NCBI RefSeq assembly: GCF_902498915.1
Contig: NZ_CABVLQ010000001.1
DNA from: Escherichia ruysiae
GTDB taxonomy: Bacteria > Pseudomonadota > Gammaproteobacteria > Enterobacterales > Enterobacteriaceae
Length of the DNA: 64,000 nucleotides
Strand: one strand, 5' to 3'
In this document: positions 26,922 through 34,850 of the stretch, one piece after another
Layout of the letters: every line of letters begins with the position of its first letter
How positions within the stretch are numbered: the first letter of the stretch is position 1
Translations under genes and position numbers: made by a program
Notes under the pieces: model-generated
Told to the model about the DNA's origin: nothing
What the model saw: only the letters and a program-made list of their open reading frames with translations
Databases searched by the model: none

Positions 26922-27443
26922 TTAGTTGCTTTCCAGCATGTGAATAATCTGGTTTGCGACCACTTTGGCGCTTTGATCATCAGTACGAATGGTCACGTCG
27001 GCAATCTCTTCATACAGCGGATTGCGTTCATTAGCCAATGCTTCCAGAACTTCACGCGGCGGTGTTTCAACGTGCAGCAACGGGCGTTTTTTATCACGCT
27101 GCGTGCGCGCAAGTTGCTTTTCGATGGTCGTTTCAAGATAAACGACAACGCCACGTGCGGAAAGACGGTTACGCGTTTCGCGGGATTTCACAGAGCCGCC
27201 GCCAGTAGCCAGCACAATACCCTGTTTCTCGGTCAACTCATTGATGACCTTTTCTTCGCGATCGCGGAAGCCTTCTTCGCCTTCTAAATCGAAAACCCAG
27301 CCCACATCAGCTCCGGTTCGTTTCTCAATCTCTTGATCGGAATCGTAAAATTCCATATTGAGTTGTTGAGCTAACTGGCGCCCAATAGTGCTTTTTCCGG
27401 CACCCATAGGCCCAACCAGAAAGATATTGCGTTTCTCTGCCAT
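26922..27443 (-). CDS. aroK: Shikimate kinase 1
   Basis: The 173-residue P-loop kinase phosphorylates shikimate. The Walker A motif is GPMGAGKST (11-19); the shikimate-binding DSDQEIE and GGGSV motifs are present. The start at 27443 (MAEKRNIFLVG) is chosen over an in-frame ATG 67 codons upstream, which lies in the promoter region and adds a non-homologous stretch. It is first gene of the aroK-aroB-damX-dam-rpe-gph-trpS operon. Confidence 0.97.
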   Translation of the reverse strand: MAEKRNIFLVGPMGAGKSTIGRQLAQQLNMEFYDSDQEIEKRTGADVGWVFDLEGEEGFRDREEKVINELTEKQGIVLATGGGSVKSRETRNRLSARGVVVYLETTIEKQLARTQRDKKRPLLHVETPPREVLEALANERNPLYEEIADVTIRTDDQSAKVVANQIIHMLESN

Positions 27444-27843
27444 TTTTTCGGTACTACTAAGACTATTCGTTAATGATAAACCCGCTTCGCTCAGAGAGCG
27501 CCGCAGGACATGAACTGAAACCTCATAAAATATTGCGAGAGTCAGACTGAAAATTATCTCAATACTCCAGCGGGTTTGGCAACTGAATAAATTGCCCATC
27601 CCTCTGCATATCTGGTCGCTGCAGGTGCACTGCCTTGCTATCACCGCTCTGGCGATAAATCACCGGGTAAGATTAGCGTAAAAAAGACAGCAAAATGCCG
27701 CGTGAAAGATAAATCACCATCATAAAACGCAGGTAACAAAGAGCACCGACTCTCAAATCGGTACTCCTTGTATGCTAAATACCTGCGCACGTCAAATAGA
27801 TGAAACATGTTCAGCATGAAAACATCGCCGTTTTTGCGGCAGT
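27444..27843. other. 400-bp gap between aroK and hofQ
   Basis: No ORF here is convincing on either strand. The aroK side should hold the aroK promoters. The hofQ side contains a 60-nt imperfect inverted repeat (27728-27787) and a short GCCG/CGGC hairpin (27829-27842) touching the hofQ stop. Confidence 0.6.
27728..27787. repeat. Long imperfect inverted repeat downstream of hofQ
   Basis: The outer arms CGCAGGTA (27728-27735) and TACCTGCG (27780-27787) enclose ACAA/TTGT, GAG/CTC and ACCGA/TCGGT pairs separated by single mismatches, closing on an 8-nt loop at 27750-27757. One side carries an extra 8 nt. It could be a terminator or a structured RNA; I do not recognise it. Confidence 0.5.
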
Positions 27844-29082
27844 TTACTCACTGGAAACCAACCGTGGCGTGATAAATACCACTAACTCGCGTCGTTCATC
27901 TTCTTTTCCGTCATGACGAAATAATTGCCCGAACCAGGGGATGTCGCCCAACAGCGGTACGCTATCCTGACCCGATTTATTTTTACGGGTAAAAATACCA
28001 CCCAGTGCCAGCGTTTCTCCGCTTTTTACTTCAACCTGCGTTTCGATCTCCTGCTTATCAATCGCCAGCACTTCGCCATCAGCTTGTTGTAGCACCTGTC
28101 CCGGAACGTTCTGGCTGATGTGTAATTTCAGTCGGATGCGACCTTTTTGTAACACCGTGGGCGTGACTTCCATTCCCAGTACGGCCTCTTTAAATTCCAC
28201 CGACGTCGCGCCGCTTTCACCACTGGAAACCTGATACGGGATCTCGCTTCCCTGTTTAATGCTGGCAGGCTGGAGATGTGAGGCCAGCAGACGCGGGCTG
28301 GCGATAATATCCAGTTGCTGTTTTTGTTCGAGCGCGGAAAGCTCCAGATCCAGTAAACGCCCGTTGATACGCCCAATGTTAAAACCGATATGCGTCGTTG
28401 CCGTTGCCACAGAGAGATCGCCGCCGAGCGTGGTCACTTGCCCAACGCCGCCGGTTTGTTGCGCATCGGCCAGCGTCCATTTCACGCCTAACTCGCGCAG
28501 ACTTTTTTCATTAATGGTGACAATGTGCGCCAACAGTTCAACCTGCCCGACCGGCAAATCCATTTGCGCTACCCACTGCTCCAGTGCGCTTAACGCCGTT
28601 TTGTTATCACGCAGCAAAAGGCGATTAGTACGTTTATCGACAGTCATGCTGCCTTTGGCGCTAAGTAGCTTTTCTCCTGCTTTCGCCAGCTCTCCGGCGT
28701 CGGCGTATTGCAGAGTAATATTGCGATTTTCCAGCGGCAGATTTGCCTGCACCCGCGCCTGTTCAGCCTCCTGACGGGCGATATTGTCATTCTGCCAGGC
28801 AACAGAATGCACTGAAAGAATGTTGCCTTCCTGGCGCGTTATCAGCCCGGCGCTTTTCACTACGGTTTGTAGTGCCTGTTTCCAGGAAACGTCAGTGAGA
28901 TGTAACGACACCGTACCATTGACGTCTGGCGAAACCACCAGGTTTAACTTCTCCTGTTCAGCCAGCGCCTGTAACACCTGAGCCACCGGAACGTCATCCA
29001 CCATCAGCGTCACTTTTTGCGGCTTTGCCGCCTGTACGCTGGGTATCATCATCAACAGTAGTGCGGCTATCCATTGCTTCAT
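27844..29082 (-). CDS. hofQ: HofQ, secretin-like outer-membrane protein
   Basis: The 412-residue protein has a signal peptide (MKQWIAALLLMMIPSVQA, 1-18), an N-terminal STN/AMIN-type region (VTLMVDDVPVAQVLQALAEQ) and a C-terminal secretin barrel with the VPLLGDIPWFGQLF signature. It is related to PilQ/ComE secretins and is implicated in uptake of DNA as a nutrient. The start at 29082 is well supported by AAGGAGATAAAA, even though it lies 89 bp inside hofP. Confidence 0.93.
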   Translation of the reverse strand: MKQWIAALLLMMIPSVQAAKPQKVTLMVDDVPVAQVLQALAEQEKLNLVVSPDVNGTVSLHLTDVSWKQALQTVVKSAGLITRQEGNILSVHSVAWQNDNIARQEAEQARVQANLPLENRNITLQYADAGELAKAGEKLLSAKGSMTVDKRTNRLLLRDNKTALSALEQWVAQMDLPVGQVELLAHIVTINEKSLRELGVKWTLADAQQTGGVGQVTTLGGDLSVATATTHIGFNIGRINGRLLDLELSALEQKQQLDIIASPRLLASHLQPASIKQGSEIPYQVSSGESGATSVEFKEAVLGMEVTPTVLQKGRIRLKLHISQNVPGQVLQQADGEVLAIDKQEIETQVEVKSGETLALGGIFTRKNKSGQDSVPLLGDIPWFGQLFRHDGKEDERRELVVFITPRLVSSE

Positions 29083-29398
29083 TTTTATCTCCTTGCCGTT
29101 GCCACAACCACTGTGGCGGTTCGCAGTTTTTTCCAGTTCCCAGCGTTAATGTTTCTGGCGTCAGTTGTAAAATTGTCCAGCCATTCTCCAGCACATCGTT
29201 TTGCTCCACCCGTCGCCATTTTTTTTGCCCATCTTTTATTACGCCAATAACGCGCTCGCCTCGCCCTACCATCCCCTGATAACGCCACTGGGTAAGTTCG
29301 CTAATCCGGCATAGATCTTCCGGCGGCTTAAAAGGGTCACGCATACCGGTTAAAAGGCACAAGGCAATACCTGCCAACAACCCGCGTTTAACCCTCAT
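28994..29398 (-). CDS. hofP: HofP, PilP-like protein
   Basis: The 134-residue protein begins with an N-terminal hydrophobic segment and an early RDPFKPPEDLC, the hallmark of PilP-like proteins, which tether secretins to inner-membrane partners. The start MRVKRGLLAG at 29398 overlaps hofO by 11 bp. The last ~30 residues (SRTTVDDDTQRTGGKAAKSDADGG) are read through the beginning of hofQ and look out-of-family. An ATG 13 codons upstream is in frame but would deepen the hofO overlap. Confidence 0.85.
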   Translation of the reverse strand: MRVKRGLLAGIALCLLTGMRDPFKPPEDLCRISELTQWRYQGMVGRGERVIGVIKDGQKKWRRVEQNDVLENGWTILQLTPETLTLGTGKNCEPPQWLWQRQGDKNEAMDSRTTVDDDTQRTGGKAAKSDADGG

Positions 29399-29828
29399 GC
29401 GGCATCTCCAGTTGTAGCGTGAACAAAAGATCATCACCTTCCACGCTTAATGAAAAACGGCTCACGCTGACGTTGCGCTCTGCCAGCCGTGTAAATGCCG
29501 ACGGCACCGCTTCCCAGAACGTTTTCAACGCCAACTCGCCTCCCTGAGCGGATGGATGCCAGTAAAGCAGTTGCGCGCCGGGCAACTGAAAATCCAGTGG
29601 CGAAAAGGACAGCGTTTTTTCTTCGCTGATGGGAGTGGTGTCTACCAGGCGATAAAGTGCAGTCCATTGCTGGTGATGACTTGCCCGCAGTCGAATTAAT
29701 GCGTCACTCTCTTCCTGGTGTGCCGAGGAAAGAAAAATGAGCGTAACTAACATCAGCAACCAGACTGCCCAGCAAAACTGGCGGATACGGAGTGATGTCG
29801 CGAACCACCAGTCAAAAAGAGTGTTCAT
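29388..29828 (-). CDS. hofO: HofO, PilO-like protein
   Basis: The 146-residue bitopic inner-membrane protein has a membrane segment near 18-36 (FCWAVWLLMLVTLIFL) and a small periplasmic domain. Its position between hofN and hofP corresponds to pilO in pilMNOPQ clusters. It overlaps hofN by 17 bp and hofP by 11 bp. It has no catalytic motifs; its role is presumed structural in a DNA-uptake assembly. Confidence 0.87.
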   Translation of the reverse strand: MNTLFDWWFATSLRIRQFCWAVWLLMLVTLIFLSSAHQEESDALIRLRASHHQQWTALYRLVDTTPISEEKTLSFSPLDFQLPGAQLLYWHPSAQGGELALKTFWEAVPSAFTRLAERNVSVSRFSLSVEGDDLLFTLQLEMPHEG

Positions 29829-30351
29829 CGTTAACCGTCCTTGTTAACTGATACTCAAATTGCCAGCGACCTTGAGCATCCTGCTGCGTGGCTCCGCGCT
29901 GGTTGAGCTGAAAAGAAGTATCCTGGCGGAGTGCTTTTTCCAGTGCGTTTAACGCAGTAATGTTCGTCGCAAATCCCTTTACCTCCAGCGTTTCCTGCTG
30001 CCAGCTTATCGTTGTCAGCCAGGCGTGTTCGGGTAAAAGTGCCGCCAGTGACTCCAGCGAAGATTGCCAGTCGCGGGTAAATTGTCGCTGGCGCTGACGT
30101 TGCAAACGCTGTTCGCGTAATTGTTGCCGTTCCAGCAAACGTGGTTTACTGGTTTGTAGGGTGCTGGCGCGTTGTTGTTCCGCCTGAAGCAAAACAGCGT
30201 CAACGCGTACTTCAGCGTTGGTTGTCAAACGCAGCATGAGCGTTATCCCGACAGCCAGCAGCAGAGGAGCAACGAACATCAGCAACCAGAAGCGAAGAAA
30301 GGCCGTCCGGCGTTGCTCTCGCCAGGGCAAAAAATTGATTGGCGGATTCAT
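29812..30351 (-). CDS. hofN: HofN, PilN-like protein
   Basis: The 179-residue bitopic protein carries the short cytoplasmic NFLPWRE motif of PilN (INFLPWREQRR, residues 5-15), known in PilN to bind PilM, followed by one membrane segment (about 20-42), a charged coiled-coil-like stretch rich in Gln/Arg/Leu (60-105) and a periplasmic domain. Its ATG shares one base with the hofM stop (TGATG). Confidence 0.88.
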   Translation of the reverse strand: MNPPINFLPWREQRRTAFLRFWLLMFVAPLLLAVGITLMLRLTTNAEVRVDAVLLQAEQQRASTLQTSKPRLLERQQLREQRLQRQRQRQFTRDWQSSLESLAALLPEHAWLTTISWQQETLEVKGFATNITALNALEKALRQDTSFQLNQRGATQQDAQGRWQFEYQLTRTVNDEHSF

Positions 30352-31130
30352 CAGTACCCCTCCCCAAGCGCCAGCCCCAGCGCGATAGCAAAGTTTCCAC
30401 CTGGTGGCGGTAGTGGCGGCTGACGCACAGAAACCGCATTCCAGGGGTCAAATCCGCCTTCGCCGCATATCGCGAGACTTTCAGAATTAATGGCTAACGT
30501 CGCGGCCAGTTCATTCGTGCTTGTCATCCCCACCGCCAGTTTGCGTCCCCAGCTATAACGCGTCGCCCATAACCACTGTTCGTTATCACGCCAGGCCAGA
30601 CATTGCTGATGAGAAGGTAAAAAAGGCAGGAATCGCTGCAAAGCGCAGGCGTCTGGGGTAATCGCACTAACGTGAATACGCAATCTTTCTGCCAGGCTAA
30701 GCAGCGTTGCCAGCTCTTTGCTTTGCGCGGCGGTCACGTTATAAGCGGGACTTAGCGAATCTTCGCTGTAATCAAAGCGCAGGGAGTCCGGTTCCATATC
30801 CAGCTCGCGAGCCATCGTACCTGTCAACCAGGCCATTTGCTCCCGTTCGCCCAGGGACATTGCCGGACGCGGAAATGCCCTTTGTAACGTTCGGCTAGCG
30901 GGAAATGCCAACATAATGTGATGACGGTGTGGCAGTTCACGACTCCACGGTAACAACGTTTTAGTCAGCCGTTCCGCGTCAATAATGCGCCCATCTTTGA
31001 TAATGTCGGTCGCCAGCGGCAAACGCCACCAGCGTTGCAAAAAGCATTCTTTCGCGCCACGCACGATAGCAACCGCCACCGCTTCTTGCTGTTGTAAATG
31101 CAAACCAATTTGCCAGGTCTTAAATGCCAT
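30351..31130 (-). CDS. hofM: HofM, PilM-like protein
   Basis: The 259-residue cytoplasmic protein resembles PilM (actin-like fold) and would bind the HofN N-terminus at the membrane. The start at 31130 (MAFKTWQIGLHL) is chosen over an ATG 9 codons upstream. It is the first gene of hofMNOPQ and divergent from mrcA, as pilM is divergent from ponA in pseudomonads. The first intact family motif is the early GLHLQQQEAVAVAI strand. Confidence 0.87.
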   Translation of the reverse strand: MAFKTWQIGLHLQQQEAVAVAIVRGAKECFLQRWWRLPLATDIIKDGRIIDAERLTKTLLPWSRELPHRHHIMLAFPASRTLQRAFPRPAMSLGEREQMAWLTGTMARELDMEPDSLRFDYSEDSLSPAYNVTAAQSKELATLLSLAERLRIHVSAITPDACALQRFLPFLPSHQQCLAWRDNEQWLWATRYSWGRKLAVGMTSTNELAATLAINSESLAICGEGGFDPWNAVSVRQPPLPPPGGNFAIALGLALGEGY

Positions 31131-31249
31131 TGTGATGATCTCCTTATCCCCCGTCACTCTGACGGGTATATCAATGCGTCTGGCTTGCCTTTATACTACC
31201 GCGCGTTTGTTTATAAACTGCCCAAATGAAACTAAATGGGAAATTTCCA

Positions 31250-33802
31250 GTGAAGTTCGTAAAGTATTTATTGATCCTTGCAGTCTGTTGCATTCTGCTG
31301 GGAGCAGGCTCGATTTATGGCCTCTACCGCTACATCGAGCCACAACTGCCGGATGTGGCGACATTAAAAGATGTTCGCCTGCAAATTCCGATGCAGATTT
31401 ACAGCGCCGATGGCGAGCTGATTGCTCAATACGGTGAAAAACGTCGTATTCCGGTTACATTGGATCAAATCCCGCCGGAGATGGTGAAAGCCTTTATTGC
31501 GACGGAAGACAGCCGCTTCTACGAGCATCACGGCGTTGACCCAGTGGGGATCTTCCGTGCGGCAAGCGTGGCGCTGTTCTCCGGTCACGCATCGCAAGGG
31601 GCGAGCACCATCACCCAACAACTGGCGAGAAACTTCTTCCTGAGTCCAGAACGCACGCTAATGCGTAAAATTAAGGAAGTCTTCCTCGCAATTCGTATTG
31701 AACAGTTGCTGACGAAAGACGAGATCCTCGAGCTTTATCTGAACAAGATTTACCTCGGTTACCGCGCCTATGGTGTCGGTGCTGCGGCACAAGTCTATTT
31801 CGGTAAAACCGTCGACCAATTGACACTGAACGAAATGGCGGTGATTGCCGGGCTGCCTAAAGCCCCTTCCACCTTCAACCCGCTCTATTCAATGGATCGA
31901 GCCGTCGCGCGGCGTAACGTCGTGCTGTCGCGAATGCTGGACGAAGGGTATATCACCCGACAGCAGCTCGATGAGACACGCACCGAAGCGATTAACGCCA
32001 ACTATCACGCACCGGAGATCGCCTTCTCAGCGCCATATCTCACCGAAATGGTACGTCAGGAGATGTATAACCGTTACGGCGAAAACGCTTATGAAGACGG
32101 CTATCGCATTTACACTACCATTACCCGCAAAGTGCAGCAGGCCGCACAGCAAGCCGTGCGTAATAACGTACTGGACTACGACATGCGTCACGGCTATCGC
32201 GGCCCGGCCAATGTGCTGTGGAAAGTAGGTGAATCAGCGTGGGATGACAAAAAGATTACCGATACGCTGAAGGCGCTGCCAACCTATGGTCCGCTGCTAC
32301 CTGCCGCAGTCACCCGCGCCAACCCGCAGGAAGCAACAGCAATGCTGGCGGACGGAACATCTGTGACGCTGCGTATGGAAGGGATTCGCTGGGCACGGCC
32401 TTATCGCTCCGATACACAGCAGGGACCGACGCCGCGTAAAGTGACCGATGTTGTGCAAACAGGTCAGCAAATCTGGGTTCGCCAGGTGGGCGATGCCTGG
32501 TGGCTGGCACAGGTGCCGGAAGTGAACTCGGCGCTGGTATCGATCAATCCGCAAAACGGCGCAGTTATGGCGCTGGTCGGTGGTTTTGATTTCAATCAGA
32601 GCAAGTTTAACCGCGCCACCCAGGCACTGCGTCAGGTGGGTTCGAATATCAAGCCGTTCCTCTACACCGCAGCGATGGATAAAGGTCTGACGCTGGCAAG
32701 TATGCTGAACGATGTGCCAATTTCCCGCTGGGACGCAGGCGCGGGTTCTGACTGGCAGCCGAAAAACTCACCGCCGCAGTACGCCGGTCCAATCCGTTTA
32801 CGTCAGGGGTTGGGCCAGTCGAAAAACGTGGTAATGGTACGCGCAATGCGAGCAATGGGCGTGGACTATGCCGCAGAGTATTTGCAACGCTTCGGCTTCC
32901 CGGCACAAAATATTGTCCACACTGAATCGCTGGCACTGGGTTCCGCTTCCTTCACGCCGTTACAGGTGGCGCGCGGGTACGCAGTGATGGCTAATGGTGG
33001 CTTCCTGGTCGACCCCTGGTTTATCAGCAAAATTGAAAACGATCAGGGCGGCGTGATTTTCGAAGCGAAACCGAAAGTAGCCTGCCCGGAATGTGATATT
33101 CCGGTGATTTACGGTGATACGCAAAAATCGAACGTGCTGGAAAACAGCGACGTTGAAGACGTGGCTATCTCTCGCGAACAGCAGAATGTTTCTGTGCCAA
33201 TGCCACAACTGGAGCAGGCTAATCAGGCATTAGTGGCGAAGACTGGTGCGCCAGAATACGCACCACACGTCATCAGCACACCGCTGGCGTTCCTGATTAA
33301 GAGCGCCCTGAACACCAATATCTTTGGTGAACCTGGCTGGCAGGGCACTGGCTGGCGCGCAGGTCGTGATTTGCAACGTCATGATATCGGCGGGAAAACA
33401 GGGACGACCAACAGTTCGAAGGATGCATGGTTTTCGGGTTACGGACCGGGCGTTGTGACATCGGTATGGATTGGCTTTGATGATCACCGCCGTAATCTCG
33501 GTCACACTACGGCTTCCGGGGCGATTAAAGATCAGATCTCCGGTTACGAAGGCGGTGCGAAGAGCGCCCAGCCAGCCTGGGATGCTTATATGAAAGCCGT
33601 TCTGGAAGGTGTACCGGAACAACCGCTGACGCCGCCGCCGGGTATTGTGACGGTGAATATCGATCGCAGCACCGGGCAACTGGCCAACGGTGGTAACAGC
33701 CGCGAAGAGTATTTCATCGAAGGTACGCAGCCTACACAGCAAGCAGTACGCGAGGTAGGGACAACCATCATCGATAATGGTGAGGCTCAGGAATTGTTCT
33801 GA
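31250..33802 (+). CDS. mrcA: Penicillin-binding protein 1A
   Basis: The 850-residue bifunctional class A PBP makes and cross-links peptidoglycan for cell elongation. It has a short cytoplasmic tail, one membrane anchor (about 5-27), a GT51 glycosyltransferase domain with catalytic Glu86 (EDSRFYEHHG), an OB-type insert and a transpeptidase domain with Ser465 (SNIK) and a KTGTT motif. The start is GTG 31250 (MKFVKYLL), giving the known length; ATG 31226 is in frame and would add 8 residues. Several substitutions relative to the K-12 sequence I recall are present, none in motifs. Confidence 0.96.
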   Translation: MKFVKYLLILAVCCILLGAGSIYGLYRYIEPQLPDVATLKDVRLQIPMQIYSADGELIAQYGEKRRIPVTLDQIPPEMVKAFIATEDSRFYEHHGVDPVGIFRAASVALFSGHASQGASTITQQLARNFFLSPERTLMRKIKEVFLAIRIEQLLTKDEILELYLNKIYLGYRAYGVGAAAQVYFGKTVDQLTLNEMAVIAGLPKAPSTFNPLYSMDRAVARRNVVLSRMLDEGYITRQQLDETRTEAINANYHAPEIAFSAPYLTEMVRQEMYNRYGENAYEDGYRIYTTITRKVQQAAQQAVRNNVLDYDMRHGYRGPANVLWKVGESAWDDKKITDTLKALPTYGPLLPAAVTRANPQEATAMLADGTSVTLRMEGIRWARPYRSDTQQGPTPRKVTDVVQTGQQIWVRQVGDAWWLAQVPEVNSALVSINPQNGAVMALVGGFDFNQSKFNRATQALRQVGSNIKPFLYTAAMDKGLTLASMLNDVPISRWDAGAGSDWQPKNSPPQYAGPIRLRQGLGQSKNVVMVRAMRAMGVDYAAEYLQRFGFPAQNIVHTESLALGSASFTPLQVARGYAVMANGGFLVDPWFISKIENDQGGVIFEAKPKVACPECDIPVIYGDTQKSNVLENSDVEDVAISREQQNVSVPMPQLEQANQALVAKTGAPEYAPHVISTPLAFLIKSALNTNIFGEPGWQGTGWRAGRDLQRHDIGGKTGTTNSSKDAWFSGYGPGVVTSVWIGFDDHRRNLGHTTASGAIKDQISGYEGGAKSAQPAWDAYMKAVLEGVPEQPLTPPPGIVTVNIDRSTGQLANGGNSREEYFIEGTQPTQQAVREVGTTIIDNGEAQELF

Positions 33803-33805
33803 TTA

Positions 33806-33827
33806 AAAAGGCGCTTCGGCGCCTTTT
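33806..33827 (+). terminator. mrcA terminator
   Basis: AAAAGGCGC-TTCG-GCGCCTTTT is a 9-bp stem capped by a UUCG tetraloop, immediately after the mrcA stop. Confidence 0.88.
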
Positions 33828-33857
33828 CAGTTTGCAGACAAAGTGCGCGTTGTTCAT

Positions 33858-33887
33858 GCTGGATGCGGCGTGAACGCCTTATCCAGC
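33858..33887. repeat. REP palindrome between mrcA and nudE (first)
   Basis: GCTGGAT (33858-33864) and ATCCAGC (33881-33887) enclose GGCG-TGAA-CGCC, the usual REP structure. It lies between convergent genes. Confidence 0.7.
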
Positions 33888-33930
33888 CAACAAAATCGTC
33901 GAAACTCAATATATTGCAGGAACCACGTAG

Positions 33931-33955
33931 GCCTGATAAGCGTAGCGCATCAGGC
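33931..33955. repeat. REP palindrome between mrcA and nudE (second)
   Basis: GCCTGAT (33931-33937) and ATCAGGC (33949-33955) enclose a GCGTAGCGC centre, with CGTAG before it. Together with the first palindrome it forms a BIME-like pair next to the nudE stop. Confidence 0.7.
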
Positions 33956-33968
33956 AAGCTCCACGTAT

Positions 33969-34529
33969 TTACAACCGTCCCTGCCCCTTCAACCACTCGC
34001 GCACCAGAAACAACGCGCTGACATTACGCGCTTCGTTGAAGTCAGGATCTTCGAGCAAATCCATCATATGCGTCAGTGGCCAGCGCACCTGAGGTAGTGG
34101 CTCTGGTTCATCGCCTTCCAGCGATTCAGGGTAGAGATCTTGCGCCACCACGATATTCATTTTGCTGGAAAAGTAAGACGGTGCCATGCTGAGTTTCTTC
34201 AAAAAAGTCAGATCCCTTGCGCCAAATCCCACTTCTTCTTTGAGTTCGCGGTTTGCTGCTTCATAAACACTTTCACCGGGATCAATTAATCCTTTCGAAA
34301 AACCTAATTCGTAGGATTCAGTTCCCACCGCGTATTCGCGGATCAAAATCAGGTGATCGTCCACAATCGGCACAATCATCACGGCTTCCCGGTTGGTTGG
34401 ACGCATTCGTTCATAAACACGCCGCACGCCGTTGCTGAACTCCAGATCCACGCTTTCGATGGTAAACAATCGGGAACGGGCTACAGTTTCAACATTCAGA
34501 ATGGTGGGTTTTTGTAATGATTTGCTCAT
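33969..34529 (-). CDS. nudE: NudE, ADP-sugar/dinucleoside Nudix hydrolase
   Basis: The 186-residue Nudix hydrolase cleaves ADP-ribose, NADH and diadenosine polyphosphates. The Nudix box G-x5-E-x7-REUxEExGU is complete at 80-102 (starts GLIDPGE, ends RELKEEVGF). It is a single gene, convergent with mrcA and divergent from igaA. Length matches the E. coli protein. Confidence 0.96.
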   Translation of the reverse strand: MSKSLQKPTILNVETVARSRLFTIESVDLEFSNGVRRVYERMRPTNREAVMIVPIVDDHLILIREYAVGTESYELGFSKGLIDPGESVYEAANRELKEEVGFGARDLTFLKKLSMAPSYFSSKMNIVVAQDLYPESLEGDEPEPLPQVRWPLTHMMDLLEDPDFNEARNVSALFLVREWLKGQGRL

Positions 34530-34850
34530 CGTGGAATCTATGCTGTGAAATCAGCAGTTATTGTGCGATATCGGACACGCATTCGGCAATGTGAATTGCA
34601 TGTTATTTACATTTACGCAACTTAATAAATAATCATTCTCAAATCAAATTAAAAGTCAATAGGTTGAAATAACTCCAGGAATTTGCTGATATTCCGCCCT
34701 CAGAGGGTTTGCTATGATCACCGGTTACTGGGATGCGCTTAATGATGCTCAAGTTCAACTCCACGCTTGCCGATAGCCAACCGCAGGATCCTATATTGTG
34801 TCTAGGATGCGACTAATCACACCTGACAAATTAAGTAAGATGGGGAAAGC
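34530..34850. promoter_or_regulatory. Divergent nudE-igaA regulatory gap
   Basis: The 321-bp A+T-rich gap shows no gene. A possible igaA promoter is TTGCCG (34767-34772) with TATATT (34792-34797), a long 19-bp spacer. The -10 is flanked by the inverted repeat ATCCTA (34788-34793) / TAGGAT (34803-34808). Start-site data would be needed to confirm it. Confidence 0.35.

Noticed and set aside
27728..27787. Structured repeat considered as a tRNA or tRNA fragment
   Set aside because: The inner ACCGA/TCGGT stem with an 8-nt loop does not give a proper anticodon arm, and no T-arm or acceptor stem can be drawn.
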